Notes: generated by a model from the sequence alone, not told the origin. DNA of 64,000 bases from Blastomussa wellsi (GCA_947652115.1 OX393562.1:26124003-26188002); one strand, 5' to 3'; positions 25,655 to 40,400 are shown, counted from the first letter of the stretch. Numbers and translations: made by a program.

Positions 25655-26950
25655 GCAAGCCTCGCTTTTACTGATGCCTCCCGTTTTTTGTAAATCGCCA
25701 TGATTTACCCAAATTCTTCTTTGCTTTGATGATTTTTAGTAATTGTTGCGCATCAAAGATGTCTTTGACTTCCCATCACTTCAACCTCCTCACGACAGAA
25801 GCGATGGGCTGAAAATTGTTACAGGATGACTCAAAGGAATGACATGTAACGTTTTGTTATGCTTGAAAGTTTTAGCTTTCTATCGTTCACTATAACCGAG
25901 CCAAGTTAGCAAGATTGGTCTTTTGTTGTATTACAACTCGATAATTTGATTGACAGCAGGTACAATCATTCAACTTCCCAGAGCCATGTTTTTGATTCAG
26001 TTACCGTACCGCATTTTCAGTATTTCATAAACATGGCAGTGTTTTGTTATTTAATATTTCCTGATGTGACGTATTCATGTTAGGTGTATGATTACGTGTT
26101 TGTATATAAAACAGTCCAGATGGAAAGTTCTTTTTTGATGGAAATTTTGTATTCACACCTATTTGATGGATGTACATTTTGGTTAACAAGTGATCTTAAT
26201 ATATATATAAATCAGAGATTATACAGTGGCGTCCTGGTTCTTTTTGGTCAACCTTTTTTCTCGACTTTTCTACTGATTTGGTAAACGAGGCTCTGATTAA
26301 TTAACAATTAGAGGGGTTTCTATGAGAAATCGATAGAAGTCGTCTTATTATTTTAGCATAACCCAGAATATTGATAAAACTGATTGAAAGACGAATTTCG
26401 TTATAGTTTTAGCCTCAAAACCGGTCACACCGTTGTACGCCCTCTGAAACTACGAACCCCTGTTCCGGCCCGAGTCATCCATGAGCGAATAGCCACAAGG
26501 CGCAACCGAGTTGACTATCGCTCAATACGAAAGTACTGATTGACAACAAGTACAATCATTCAACTTCCGAGAGCGAGGTCTTTGATTCAGTTACCCTGCC
26601 ACATTTTCAGTATCGCTCTGTACGACAGTATTGAGCGATACAAATGTTCGAAGGATTAATGTTCGTGACAGAGTGCTTTTGGGCGTGCCTCGTCAAGGGA
26701 CTTGGGCGTTGTCTGGGATATACCAATTCCACCAATATATATACATATATATTTTTTTTTTGGGGGGGGGGGGGGGGGGTAACCACAAGCAAACGGAGTT
26801 GGAACTAACCGGAAGGAATCGAAAACTGTATGTTGATAACCTGCTGTTCCGGCCATTAGTACGTCGTTAACTGGGCGCGGTCCTTGTTATCGAAGGTCTC
26901 CTTTATGCGGACCTCACGGGGATTCTGTTCTAAAGACCAGTCTAAAAATA
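25655..26950. other. 3' flank of KAT6 with a duplicated block
   Basis: No gene recognised. A block of about 75 bp at 25948-26021 ('gtacaatcattcaacttcc...cattttcagtat') is repeated with few differences at 26540-26613. A G-run of about 18 lies at 26762-26779 after a (ta)n stretch. No clear AATAAA signal was placed for KAT6. Confidence 0.5.
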
Positions 26951-26954
26951 ACTT

Positions 26955-27220
26955 GTATAATTTGGTTTTATCAACTGGGTTGATAATGTGAATTGGCCAC
27001 CGTAAAAAGTTCAAGAGCTGAGGTTTCGAGTGTTAGCCCTTCGTCGGAGCGAATCAAGGAATTGTGAGTCGTGGGTTGTTTATATACAGAAAGATGGAGC
27101 TTCGCTATTGGTTGGTGCCTGGTAACGTGAAAACAACGGAATAAATTAGTTGAATGAAAAGCTTTCGTTGATACCGTGAAGATTAAGAGTGCCGATTTGA
27201 AAAATAAACTTTTGTTATAC

Positions 27221-27265
<45 letters not shown>

Positions 27266-27395
27266 CCAAAAATAACTTGACTGGTCGGAGTAAGCATGTC
27301 CCAATATAATTTTGTTTTATCAACTGGGTTGATAATGTCAATTGGCCACCGTAAAGAGATTCGAGAGCTGACGTTTCGAGCGTTATCCCAAACCT
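26955..27395. mobile_element. Two Penelope-like terminal-repeat fragments
   Basis: 26955-27265 starts with the 'ttggttttatcaactgggttgataatgt' module and ends with the inverted start module 'cagtttctttagaaacttac', so it has family ends in opposite orientation around a unique middle. A second fragment with the same first module and 'gctgacgtttcgagcgtt' follows at 27302-27395. Minus-strand translation across the end gives SDEGLTLETSALELF. Both are non-autonomous remnants. Confidence 0.65.
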
Positions 27396-27399
27396 GACT

Positions 27400-30300
27400 G
27401 GGTATGCCCCCTATCCTTTCATTTTCTCTTGGTAATCAACAAGATAAAAATGATCGTAAAACCATTTTGATGCGATTCATTTTGTGGTAAAGTTCTGTTA
27501 TATCGGTGCAGTCGTGCAGAAATATTTTAATTTTACTTCTTTATAGCTGTAAAATCGGGAAATAATTTGTTCTTGCAAACAAAACACTGACAAGCGAATT
27601 TATCGAGAAGGTGCTGTTGTATCTAAGAAAAACATGTTTTCTTGTCGTACAGCACTTGAAAATGACGAACGAAGTTGAGACCTAGCCAACACGCCTACGG
27701 CGAGTGTGCTCAATCCCTTCCTTCTTTCGGGAATTACTTGTGTGCTTCACAACAGAACAAATAACTGTAAATTCACTCAGTAAGGAATAAAATAGAGAAA
27801 CTGGATAAAAATAGATGGACGAGCGATGTATGTACCAATCAGAATTGGGGTGCTATCAATAACCAATGAAATTGCCGCTTGTGTGCATCATTTAATTTTG
27901 TTTTATCGTTTGTTTAATCGCATCGTTTAATTTTGTTTTGTTTTAATATTTGTTTCGGGTTCAAGGGACGGCCATCTTTGTTTTCGTATAAACTTGGCCT
28001 TATTGGGCGGCGTTGGCATGATGTCCCATTTTCCAGCACTCGGTGTTTATTTAGCTCTGGCCTAGAACTTTCTGTGTTGATTTTAAGCGGAATAGTGTTT
28101 GGAAATTTATCATGGTGATGAAGAAGGTACGAGGATGTGAAGTTTTACATGCTGCGAGCGGTCTGTTTTGGCGGCTTTGGGTTGAGAAATTTTTATATTG
28201 CGGCCAGTTGTGAATAAGAGCCGTGTCGACTTTTAAAATGTTTCTGACTTAAGTAACAATAGCTTTAATTTTGGTTGAGATTGAAGTTACGGATGTGCGC
28301 ATCTTGCTATTTCTCGGAGATGAGTTGTTTGAATTAGAGCTGAGGGATCCGACATCATCAGAGACTGCTTCAGGACATAGTAGATGTCATACGGAATTCA
28401 AGAATTTCAAGTAAATCCATAAACATTTAACTTTGAAACGATCTATACATTTATAGACCACATAAATGAAAAAAGCAGTGTCTTGCGACGTTGAAGGGAA
28501 ACTAAACGTTTACATGCATACTTTATTTAGACTCGAGGATTGGAGCTTATTAGGCCCCTAGCTTGAATAGCTAATGAGTCGAGTTAAAACAAAATATTAG
28601 CGGAGCTCCGGCCGCCCGAAGGGCCACAGAGCGGAGCCCCATAGCTATAGAAATTAGAGAACCAAGCACGCATACAAAGAACAAACAGGAGAACCATGCC
28701 TTTCATTTTTCATGGTCAAAATGGCAAGCGGCACGACTCGCGGAGCGTGCAAAGTACGTACGTACGTACGATCGACGTCGCCCCAAATATCAATATGGCG
28801 GCCATAGTCAGAGTTCGACCTGGTTAACATTTTTAAAGGTTGCCATAAACTTACATCTTTGCCATGCTAGGGCCAATTGACAGCTGTCAATATCAGTATC
28901 AGTGTCAGTACCGCTGACCTGTATCACATGACGTGGGCTCAGATTTAGAACTCATGGAGGTCACGTGTTTTATGACCAGGTATTGATTTTATTGATGGCG
29001 GGCTCAGGTCCGATTTTTTTTTGGCTTCTGGCAGGATTTTTTAATTTTGTCGTGGTCATTCTCAGCGGAAATTCTGCAATTGGAGTTAACCTTTTTAATT
29101 ATTCTTATTTATTTCAGCTGTGGAATCTTCCTTGAGTAGTTGTGCACTCTAGCACTTTTAATGAACACAATTTCACAAATTATTAAGAAGCAGCAAAAAT
29201 ACGGAGCTCCGGTTTTAGGCTTGACTAAATCTATATATTTGAAAAGTAAATTCGAAAACAAGGAAAAGAAAAACAATAAATAAAAAATAAACTTTTTCAT
29301 CTAAAAGTAAAAGCTATCTACATCGGAGGGAAAGATCGTGATAACACATTGGGAAAAAATGACAGCGGTGCATCTAAATGGCAAGATCATTACTCCAGTT
29401 TATTTTAATACCAGTGAGGTGCTACTGAAACGAATCAACGATTGGCCTGGATGAGGCAATGATAAGAGCTTTATAAAGAATAACAAGCTTTTAGTGAATG
29501 AGGCTCGCAGCTGTTCAAAACAAACAGTAGATCAACGAAGCGAGATATGAAAGTGTTCTGGTAATAAGATAGCTGTCGGCTTCTGGCCACTTCTGCGATC
29601 ATGCAAAATATTAAAACGTCATCAGAATTTATCTGTGTTTCTTAAATACTCTTGTTCTTTGGTAGCTTACGTGTAGCCGTACCCACCCTTCTTTGGCCAT
29701 CGTAGCTTGATAAACATGTATTTTTTCTCCAGCACTGCGTTTGCTCGTTATGTTTATCACCGCAGTTTGCGCGTTATTTCTTAGCTGTATTTGTTGACGC
29801 AGATATATCATGATAAGTAATATTTTTCCGCTTGAAAAAGGTTTAAGAATAGTTTTAAAATTGATTATTGTGAGTAAGATGAGCGTTTGGTTTGGAGAAA
29901 TACTTTTAAAAGTATTTATTTTAATCAATCAATGAATTATTTGCATGCATTGGGGACTTCATCTAATACACCAACAACGCGCCGTTCGCAGCTGCCTCAC
30001 TGCAAATATATTCATCTCGTAGTTTTCATTTTAATACTAAGCCTGGAGTATTTTTAGAACTAGTGCTGTTTGATCATGTCCTTACCTATTATTAAGGATA
30101 AACTTTTTTGATGACTTCTTGTCGAGTTAAAACGTTTGACTGTAGCAGTGACGCTCTCTACAACAATAATCGTGTACGGACGTAACTTGAGACTTGAGTG
30201 GACTTTAATAAAAACATAAAAAAGGAAAAAGAAACTTATGCAGGTTATTTTTATTGAACAAACCAAGGATGAATATCCTTTATCTCTGACGGACATCATA

Positions 30301-33300
30301 AAATTGTAAGTGCAGACGTTCATTGAAATTTATTCATAGCTATTCTTCTAATTTTGCATTATTTTTTTAATATCAAGCTCTTGAGCCAATCTGCCAGTCA
30401 CACACGGTGAAGATGTCATCGAATATTCCATCATTTAGTTTTCAATGCACTTTAGTAATCACATCATCCAAAAATTCAAAACAAAACAAAGGAAAACCAT
30501 CACTTCATGTAAGATGCATGTATCTTTCCAAGGTTTATTTGGTTTATTTATTTGTAATCGAAGTTACAGGCGAGAAGTTTTAGCGACGGAAAAAAAGAGA
30601 AAAACTAGCTTATTTTCAATGATATTGAACCGGATATAACATCAATTGCTGCTCTTTAAAAGTACGTCATCTTAAAATCTACTTTTTTCTCTGACAGTCT
30701 AGTCAAGCTGGCTTCACCCGGCTATTTGACTGAAGTGTTTATTCGTTGCTGTTTTCTGATCAAACTGAACCTTGTCAAAATTGCACCATTGCTAGTTTGT
30801 CTACCAACTTTTCGGTATCATCTTCGTTTACATTAAGGCTGTTGTATTTTAGAAACCCCCGCCGTTACTATATTTAGTTTTCAAAGTTTAGTTACATGTG
30901 AAAGAAACTCTTTGACGTAAATCAAAATGATATAAACGGGCATACGGGCAACTGTTTGGTAAATGTTTGTCTATACTCCTTCTATGGATAAATGATATAA
31001 ATTACCGCCGAATCTCCCATCAAATTCGATCTTTTAACTTCAGCTCCAAAATAAACAGACTTTTATTCTTGGCTTATTCTTCACAAGCCCCCGCGATGGG
31101 TGGTCCCTTATTATACAGGTTTTGTTTGCATTGTTATGTAAACGTGGGTTTGATAGAAAAGTCGTACGGGAATCTTCCTTTTTCCGCGATGGAAACTTAA
31201 CACTGTTTACGGGTTCCAATTGATGGAGTGTGAGGCAGATCATGAGCCACATTCTGCGGGATATTTCGGGTAAGTGCAGCTGACCAAATAAGAACTAAGA
31301 ATCTCGATTTCTGAAGACTCGAAATAGCTTTGAAAGCCGTGATCAAATTTCCTTCAAGACACAATATATCACAGTTTTCTTTTTATTATTCGATTTTACA
31401 GTACGAAAACCTTTGTTTTGGTTAAAGAAGGTCATATTTTACTGTAATGCTTTCCCAGTGCGAAGTTCGAATGGGAAAACCTTGCTATCTTGTAAATCAT
31501 AATTAAGGGTGGCCATGGATAGTGCAAACCCACAATATCCTGTATAAGCGCACCATGGAACGGACTATTCAAAACATTTTTATCAATCTTAATTTAATGT
31601 CAGTTGCCGATTTCTCATTTTTCTGGTATCTCACGGCAGGGGTTTATCAGAAGCAGGGTGAGCATAGAAAATATGAAAAAAATAATGTCAACGATTCCTT
31701 CTGAAAAAGCTTTGGCAAACATCGCTTTCATCCCGCTCGGAAATTCTGCTTTCATTAAATTTATATGCAAATCTACACCAAGCAAGCAAAATATTTATTT
31801 TCTCCTAACAATCTCGTTTAATCAGACGTTGTGGCTTCCCATCAGTTTAATTTTACCGACAGCCAAGGCAACTAACCCACAAAGCCAACGGTCGTTCAGG
31901 CCCTCATACAGGTGATCAACTCGGACAGATATTTTACAAATGTTTTTGCAATTACATATGTAGTAGATAAAAACTGATAGTTTCTTCAAATTCCACACCA
32001 GGAAACTCGTGAGTTAATTATCGCGAAGTGTTCGTGATAAATTTGAAGTCTACATACACCGCAAACCACGACTTGGATTTTAATTTAAAGTTGTGATTAC
32101 GATCGTGGAAAATTGATTTGCCTTCACCGAACGCCATTATTTTCTATTTTAATGCAAATGAAGTATCATTTAGCTCAAACAACGACATCTCAAGACATGC
32201 AATCAAGCCGTGTTCTTTGCATTTTTGTCTGAAAATAGCATTTTTTGCCATCGGCGTGGTCGCGTTTTCTCTGTTCAGAAGGCAATTTCCCATGAGGCAG
32301 TCGCTTGGTTTCTTTCCATTCGCTGCTTAAAGAATATATTGGATTTGGGAAACTATGAAACATTGAACAACACATTTACAGAAGAGGTAAACTGTACTTT
32401 GCAGACATTAGTTGCATTCTATACAAAAGTAGCCCTTCTCGACAAACATCAATCACAGCGAAATTGTTCACGTGCAGCTAGGACCAGCTAGCATCAGTCA
32501 AATTGTGCTTTCGACCTTCGAGTGGAAACTTTTAATTCGCAGGAAATGACTTGAGTTGGTTTATTAGGCTAAGAAACAAGGTAGGTGTTTGTAAATTTTC
32601 TGTTTTTTGGTCTTTCTTAGGGGTCTTCACCGTTTTCGAGCGCCGCAATCGTCACCAGCGACGGTTATACGCAACCGTATTTTTTTTCCAGCGAACAAAC
32701 CTCACATTATATTTCATAGCACCTCCAGTAATACCGGAAAGCGCCGATTAATTTTTTCAGTAACATGGCGTAAGGGATTTGTGTCCATGAGTAATTTGCA
32801 TTTGGTAAAACCAAGTATCGGGGTTCTCAGTTTGCTCGATTTTTCTTTGCCAAGGTATCTGTAATATTCCTACAGAGTCTCGATTAAGGATAGCTATTTT
32901 TAATTTCTAGCCGTGTTTCATTCATGTAAAATAGTTAATTACATGTAATATAAATTCTAGATATTCTATATTAATTCTATATTCCAACATCAGTGTATTG
33001 GAACAATATAGATGGCAGCTATATAAAAAGATTGACAAGGGTGGTAAGTTGTTAGAAGACAAATATTGAGATAATTATATTGCCTTCTGTATATTTAAAT
33101 CCAGATGATTTGGTGAATGAATTTACCCGAGATTGGATAATAACAATAACTAAGAGATTACGTTAAGTTATTTACGTTAATATGCAGGCCTTCAACGAAG
33201 CCCTGAATTTCTTTATTCCAATTGCTTAAAATGGAAATTCACTGCGATGATCATTTCACACTTTCAACCAAGAGATTGTCTTGGACAGTCTGATTTTACC

Positions 33301-34860
33301 AAAATAATATTAATATTCTATTCCGCCCTTGATAATTCTGGGTATCACGAAAGACCGAATTCAGTAATTGTTTTATTACACACTGATTTCTCACAAGGAA
33401 ATGTTAACCAGTAGGAAGACTACTAAAGGATGCCATACCTCAGTACAATGCTATTAAACACTGCCTTTCTTCGGGTTCCGCAGTTTTATTTTTATGAGGA
33501 ACTCTTGGAAAACCTTACAACTTTCATTTACCCTTTTGTGTTGTAAAAACCCCTGTCTGCTACTTTTTTAATTTCCCGCTCCGAAAAAGAAACAAATCGA
33601 GCCATTGTTTACACGTCGGTCACCCAGTGCGAGCTATGCGACCACGCTCTCCACATGACAAATATCCCCTGTAGCTATGCGTCCGCGCTATTCACATGAC
33701 AAGATATCTAGAACTATCATTCGATTCATTTTTCCCTCTCTTTTCATTGGCCCAGACTCTACCACGTGACCTTCAAATAACTGCCTACGAATAATGGTCT
33801 TCTCGTGCGCATTAGCGGCCAACAGTGATTTTGCTATTGGTCTGCTCATGCGTAGTTGTGCCCAATTCCGGGAAAATGGAAGCTTGTTTTCCAGAGTTGT
33901 GAGAGAAGTTGCCTAGTAAACTCGAAAAACAACAACAGGAATGCAACGAAAGAAGAGAAAATTTCCCCTTCGGCATTGCCTGAAAGAAGGAGAATCGGGC
34001 AAAGACTAGCTCGTATTATGATCGAATGTGAAATTATGGTTTTGTCTGTATTACTTCATCAAATGCAAGAAAAAGCAAGCGGTTGAAAGTTCGGCTTCGG
34101 CAAATAATTGATCAGTTCGGAAAAAATAACCATAAAAAGATACAAGCCATGAAAGTAAAAGTCTCAACATCTCTTGTCAAGACTTTATGTGTTTGCCTGA
34201 TATATGCTTTCGTATCCAGAGAGACTGATACTATTTATAAGCCGAATGTGGCGTAGCGCGAATTGACAGACCTTTTGATCAATTCCGTTTTTAAATTTTA
34301 AAGCAATGGAAATTAATTTTTGACGCTTCTGTTAACCGTAACGGAAAAAAATTAACTGTTATATTCACCGTTAATCGTTAAGGTTACTGATAACCTTTTG
34401 GGGTGCCTTTCGGAAAATGTTCGTACAAGCGTCATTTTCGGTGAAACCATGGCTAAGGTTATTGAAATTGTCCTGGTACGGAGCACACCTCATGGGATAA
34501 ACGCGCGAATTTCAAGAGTTGCGAAAACAACATCAGCTCCAAAATGGTCGAATGTGCTGCAGTTGGCTTTTCAAGCAGAACGCCCAGAGATTCCAAAGAG
34601 GGATAATTCTATCGACTGCCCTTAAAAAATAGGCTGCTTCTAAGGAGTGGTTAGTGTCTTATTTACGGCTTCCTCGATCTCTTTGCAGCATAAACATTCT
34701 TTCTCTTGTTGCCTTTCTCAGTTTTGACAACACTCGCAAACATACCACGATGTATTTCCTCTTTGGAGCTCATCTTGACTCTTGTGAACATCGTCTTCCT
34801 CTGACTCGGAAATGTCTCGCATCGGTTCAAAAGAATAAGGCTCAATCTCGGCCATAATAC
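27400..34860. other. Gene desert, no supported gene
   Basis: Only short open frames with no recognisable domains on either strand. Features noted are a CGGAGCTCCG palindrome near 28605 and 29200, a (gtac)n stretch near 28755, and AT-rich simple sequence. Nothing with conserved splice structure or motifs was seen. Confidence 0.5.
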
Positions 34861-34864
34861 AAGC

Positions 34865-35705
34865 TTAAAGGAGCACCGTCACAGGGTTTTTGGTGTTTTC
34901 AGCTTCATTCGTTGCTAAAATCGTTACGTGGTACTTTTATTCGTGCTCAAAATACCCCTGACGGACTAATTATCAGGAAGATATCAAACGAATTGTGGCT
35001 CAGAGAACAAACCATAATGAGGGGGGTGAATAGGTTAGCGGATCAACGGATTTAGCCTTAAAAAGCACGCGGATTGCGGATTTCATCGAACAATTAAGCG
35101 GATTCGTGGATTTCGAAAATGAAGTGGATCACGGATTAGATTCTGCATGCCATGAAGTTCGGATCGTGGCCTTGGCGTATCTTCCGTTTGTGAAAGTGTT
35201 ATCGTTTTGTCCATTTTCTGTTTGGACGAGACCCAAACCACCGCTTTACATTAGAACTGCCGCAAAAAGAAGCAAAGAGACGAAGCCTCTTGAAAAATTG
35301 CCATCAAAAACAACATCTACCATCCTTTCGGTGAAACGGTTACACAGAAAGTTTTCAAGGAATGTGGATGCGGATTTGAACGAAAATAGTGGCGGATTGA
35401 CGGATTTGTCCAAAAAATAGCACGGATTGGCGGATTCGCGTACCCCTTTCCACCCCCTCCATAATGAATTTCTGGCGATATTTCAAGGAATGGCTTTAGA
35501 ATTTGAAAAAACTGGCAAGTTTTCTCAAATTTCAATCCACTTCCATCCTTGCCATCCTAAGTGATAGGCGGCAATAAAGAGTTTCAGTGTAGTGATATAG
35601 TCCCAGGTAACAAAACTACACCATTATTTTTGGGTTTCCACTGATGCAAGAACATATTTCAGCATTTTAAAACGATGCCAAAATACCGTGACAGTGCCCC
35701 TTTAA
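34865..35705. mobile_element. TTAA-flanked MITE, interrupted
   Basis: TTAA (34865-34868) followed by AGGAGCACCGTCAC is mirrored by GTGACAGTGCCCCT and TTAA (35702-35705). The right half matches the copy at 6200-6415. The element is split by an insertion at 35021-35459. Piggybac-like mobilisation is inferred from the TTAA duplication. Confidence 0.75.
35021..35459. mobile_element. hAT-like 'cggatt' element nested in the TTAA MITE
   Basis: The 439-bp insertion begins ggggggtgaa and ends in the inverse ttccaccccctc. It is flanked by cataatga on both sides (35013-35020 and 35460-35467), an 8-bp target duplication. The interior is built of many 'gcggatt(t/g)' units in one orientation. No transposase ORF. 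Confidence 0.7.
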
Positions 35706-37473
35706 TGCATTTTCGACACTTGCGGCGTAATCATGAAACATTTTCTGAAAGGCACCCGAAAAGGTTATCAGTAGCCTTAAAGCCATCCACCACCCTCGAG
35801 ACCCTCAAAACAGTAAATACGCGCGTGTAAAAACCTAGTGGTTTCGGCTGGCAGACATTTTCCATTTCAATACCCCCAAATATAAGAACCTTTTTAGCCA
35901 AGCAAATCAAGCAGGCTCTTATACATGTTATACGTGGGTTCTTTACATGAAGTTTTTCATAACAAAGGAGTTTGATCATGAGACTGTAAGATGGCAAACC
36001 AGTTTGTTAGACTAATAGCAATTCAGTGTGTAATGAAGGACCAAACCCTTATTTTATTATTTTTCTGGTAATCAACAACTTTGTCTCCCCCACTGATAAA
36101 ATTAAGGACCCAATTAGGAATTATTCAGCCTAAATTGTCAATAACTACCTCAAAACATATTTTGCCAAACTGCAAAAATATAGGTTCTTACACGTGTGTT
36201 TTCACTGTATTGTATTCCATATAATCAACATACGCCCATGCATGTCTTGTTAATCCAGTTGTTTTGTATTTGTAGCTATTTTTGTCTGAACTAATGAAGA
36301 CAATAAACGAAAAAGAATATCGAAAGTACAAGTAGTTTTATCGTACTACCGCACCACTCATCATGCGAAAACGAATTGAGGCACTGTTGATAAAATTTCA
36401 ACCTTAATACGCTGAAATATAGGCAAAGAAACCATTAAGTTAACATGAAAACCATTTTGCGCAGCGCAATAGACATGATCATATATCGTCTTACTTTTTA
36501 ATGTGGAAAAAATCATGAAATCATGCAAGAGAAACATATCAGACCTTGAAGGAAAACTAAATAATTTAAATGCCACTTTACAAAGTACTGAACGTAAACT
36601 GCATCACTTACTACACAGCACCAGCGTAATGTAGTGCTGAAAGTTTTTAATTTCCAGTGGTTAGCCGTTGCCATAGACTAATTTCTATTCAAGTTAGAAA
36701 CATGTTTGCTAAAAAGAAGTTTTAGCATTGAAAACAGCCGATTTATTTTTCTTGTTGTTGTACAACCGACAACATGGTTGTATTATGTACCTACTATAAT
36801 AGATAGATAAATAGATAAATAAATAAATAAATAAAAAATAAATAAATAGATTCTGTGTTGTATGAAAATGTTAAAGGTTATATAAAGATTATATATTACA
36901 TATTTAATTGTTCTTCGGAAACTTAGCTAATGCAGAAGCAGAAGGTCAATCGTAGTTTAGTATTAAAAGCTTTTTTATTAAAAGCCGTTTGCGGCGCAAA
37001 TAGATTACCATAATAACCAATATTAAAAGTAATTTTTCTTACCATTTACCATACCATTAAAGAAATGACAATCTGTCATAATAGAGAATGAAACTCTCGA
37101 AGATTAGGCAAACATTGCTGACTTGAGAGTTTCGTTGCTGCGAGGCGTGACAAGATCTATCAAGTTTCATATTTGAGCAAGCTCTGTGATATCTTGTTCG
37201 TAGCCACGTGCAGCTGTTTTGTTTACTTGGGTTAGAACCACCTGCAGCACCTTATTGGCTTTCCTATAATACAACAGTGCTACGATTGGCCAGTTTTCGA
37301 CAACAGCTGTCAAACTGGAGTCGAAGAAATGCACATCATTCTTTCAAACGAACATCAAACGCTCGTTGCAGTTGCTTATTGTTCGTTTGTTTGTTGACTT
37401 GGAAAGAAAAGGTAATTTTTACCGACCGTAATTTTGTGTCTGTCGCTTTGAAGGTCTTTTCCGATGTTGGGAA
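35706..37473. other. Intergenic and 5' region of paladin
   Basis: AT-rich, with a (taaa)n microsatellite near 36800-36850. No protein domain seen. The 5' UTR of paladin presumably lies within the last few hundred bases; a possible donor (aaag|gtaatt, near 37411) and acceptor (gaag|gtcttt, near 37453) occur there but are unproven. Confidence 0.4.
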
Positions 37474-40400
37474 ATGGGGACTGGAGCTAGCAGTGGTGGG
37501 TCGCAAGCAGGATCAAACCCAAATGTGAAAGAAGGCTCCATACCGACTGAGGACAAATCGTCGAGGAAAGCGTCTTCTATATCGAAAAAGCACTCAAACG
37601 GTTTCATAACATTAAGTTATGAACCGACAAATACTCCGCTCATTCGAAAGCGGGGCTTCATCAAACAGGGTTTTCCCGTCCATGGACTTATACAAGACAA
37701 ATATTTCCTGATAAAAGATCATTTTGACGGAATCGACAAGCTCAAGACCTTAGACAAGTATGGAGCACCGAATTTTCGCAAGAGTCGAGGTCCCTATCCG
37801 GTTTACGGAATGGGTCAACCGTCAAGAGATGGGCTAGCTCATGTAATTCAATCTTTGGTTGAAAATGGGCATAAGGTAAGAATTTGAACATTTTCTACCT
37901 ACATCATCGAATTTCGACTAGACGGAGTAAGTCTTCAATGATGATGTTGTCGGTTTCTATTCTAGTTGTTTTCTTTTCTCACAAAAAGCAAAACATTGCT
38001 TGTTTTTAGATTTGCTATTTTATTTCCATTCTTGTCATGGCTTATTAAAATCCAAATGTTCTATCTGATTAAGAACGTGCATCGTACCTAATGGCAAAGA
38101 TTTGCATTATCAAATTGATTTTTGCGCGCGACTAAAATGCAAAGGACCACAAGGCGAATTTTACATATAGATATCGATTACGGTTGCTAAAGATAACATA
38201 TTAAGTCACGAAATCGTACTCGCTCATGACTCGTGTTAGAAAACGGATAAATTTTCTTTTCGAAACTGGAAAAAATTATATTCCGTTCGTTAAAATTGCA
38301 ATTATGCTTTTTTTGGAAATAGGGCGAATATCGGACTTTGTAATAAAACACTGTAGAGGGGAACAGCGTGCAGTAATATATTTTATTGTTCTGAAAATAA
38401 TAACAAGAAACTTGCAAATGATATTTGCTTTTGTGGTGTCCTTCGTGGGTCTTTCGTCGTTGTAAGGAATACAAACTGAATACAGTTTTCAATCGTGGAA
38501 GGATGCTGAAAATAACTATTGCGTCCGACAAAAAGTCACTTTCGAGTTTTTTCAATGAAACACAAAAATACATTCGATGCTTTTGCAAATTAAAGTAAAA
38601 TTTTCACACAAAACGCTCCACAATGCTATAAATACTAAATATTCTATATATGTTTTTGTTAAAAAAGCTGCTCGCCAAGAAATCATTTATTAAATCTACT
38701 TTTTGAGTCCACAAAACCATTATGGCGGGAACACGGTAATGTTTTTGAAGTTCTCATGGCAACGCTAATCCATGAGACAAATTTGATCGATTTCGCTTAA
38801 TGCATGTCGATTTAGCTAAAAACTAGGAATTAGCAAATTTAAAACACGCTGTAAACTGTAGATAAGACACCAAAGTTGTTTTACGCCAAGCACCAGTGTA
38901 ATGCGAAAACACGAAATTAAAGTCGCGGAGACCAATATACAGGAAAATACTTTTTATAATAGAAGATAGAAGTCGCGAGACGCCCCTTCCAGACCAACCT
39001 ACACTCGGTGGTTTAACTGTTTTCGCTAAGATAACAGGATCGTTTTCCTTACACCAAAAACATCAAGAAACGCAAAGATTGTGGAGTTGGTTGAAAGGAA
39101 TATGTTGCCCAAATTTTAACTTGGTGGAGTTCATTGCAGCCATGTTATTCCTGTGCAACTTTGGTACACCAATATGGTGAGCAAAAACTGTCTGCGAACA
39201 GATAGAAAGATTAGGCCACCGAAGTCATGCGTTGCACTTTGCAATGATTTAGTTCTCATTTTTAACTTATCAGAATAGTTAAAAAGCTCCGTAAAAGTGG
39301 GAAAAATATCGGTTTCTGAAACATTTCAGTTCGTGCGGAGTTGGGCTTTCTCAAATTTCAATACGCTCGATCTCCAAAACAAAGCACTCTTCTGGTAAAA
39401 AAATTTCCCCAGCAACTATTAACACTGATTTTCAGAATATACAAAAAGAACAGCCCTGTAGGATCAGGCGTCACATGAAAACCAAGAATACTCATTCCAA
39501 TTTTCAGGCGCAATGATTGTCAAGAATCAGATGTGCTATATGCTACGTTCGTTGCTGTCGTCATTACTCGGCATGATCATGGAAGCTCACGAGTGAATGA
39601 ATAACTTTAAAATTTAATGGATAACTTACGGTTAATAGACCTTTTTAGCTTCGTATTCGGATTCATATGTTGATTGTCTATTCTAATCTGGGAAATTTTT
39701 CCTTAACGAATCTGAAAATTTCTGTTGAAATTAAAAGCTGGTTGCCAAGAAATCTAAAAATTTTTCCTTTATGAATCTGAAAATTCTGCATTTATTTTTA
39801 AGTGGACATGTTTAAATGTGAAAGAAATCAGTAATTCCTAAGGTAAGATGCCATGGAACAACAACAAACAGAAGCTACAATAGTTGTTTAGCAACATGAC
39901 GTCACGTGGAAGTTTAATTCCGGCCGGAAGTTTTCGCGATATGATTTTTGATTGAAGAAACCACCAACCCCATGTTATGCTAGGCTTAGGTCGTGAATGA
40001 AAAGAATCGGTCGCGGATCATTTTGGCCACTATATATATATATATATCGTTTATATATCGTTTAACTCCAAAAGTTATACTCCTTTAATGTTTTTCGTAC
40101 CTTGGTAGATAAACGTATATTTCTGTATTTTAATGAATGATAATTGTGTAGATAAGGTTGATGATTGCTGGTTTATTTGTCGAGTGGTTCAACCGAAAAT
40201 CACATTTAAATTGTCACTGATTTCAAAAATACTTTGCTTTGTTGTCTTTTAATTAAAAGTTCAGATTTAAAATGGTTTGATTGTGCTATCCTATACAAAA
40301 GCAAGAAATGGTTTTGCTTTCTCCATGCCACGATATTGAAATGCTGTTCTTTTCAGCAGATCTGATGGTAAAATAATGTTTTTTTCATTTTGACGAATCT

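Noticed and set aside
28740..28790. (gtac)n stretch as a regulatory site
   Set aside because: Short simple sequence without other support.
37208..37528. 106-codon frame overlapping the paladin start
   Set aside because: Overlaps the well-supported paladin ATG in another frame and has no motifs.
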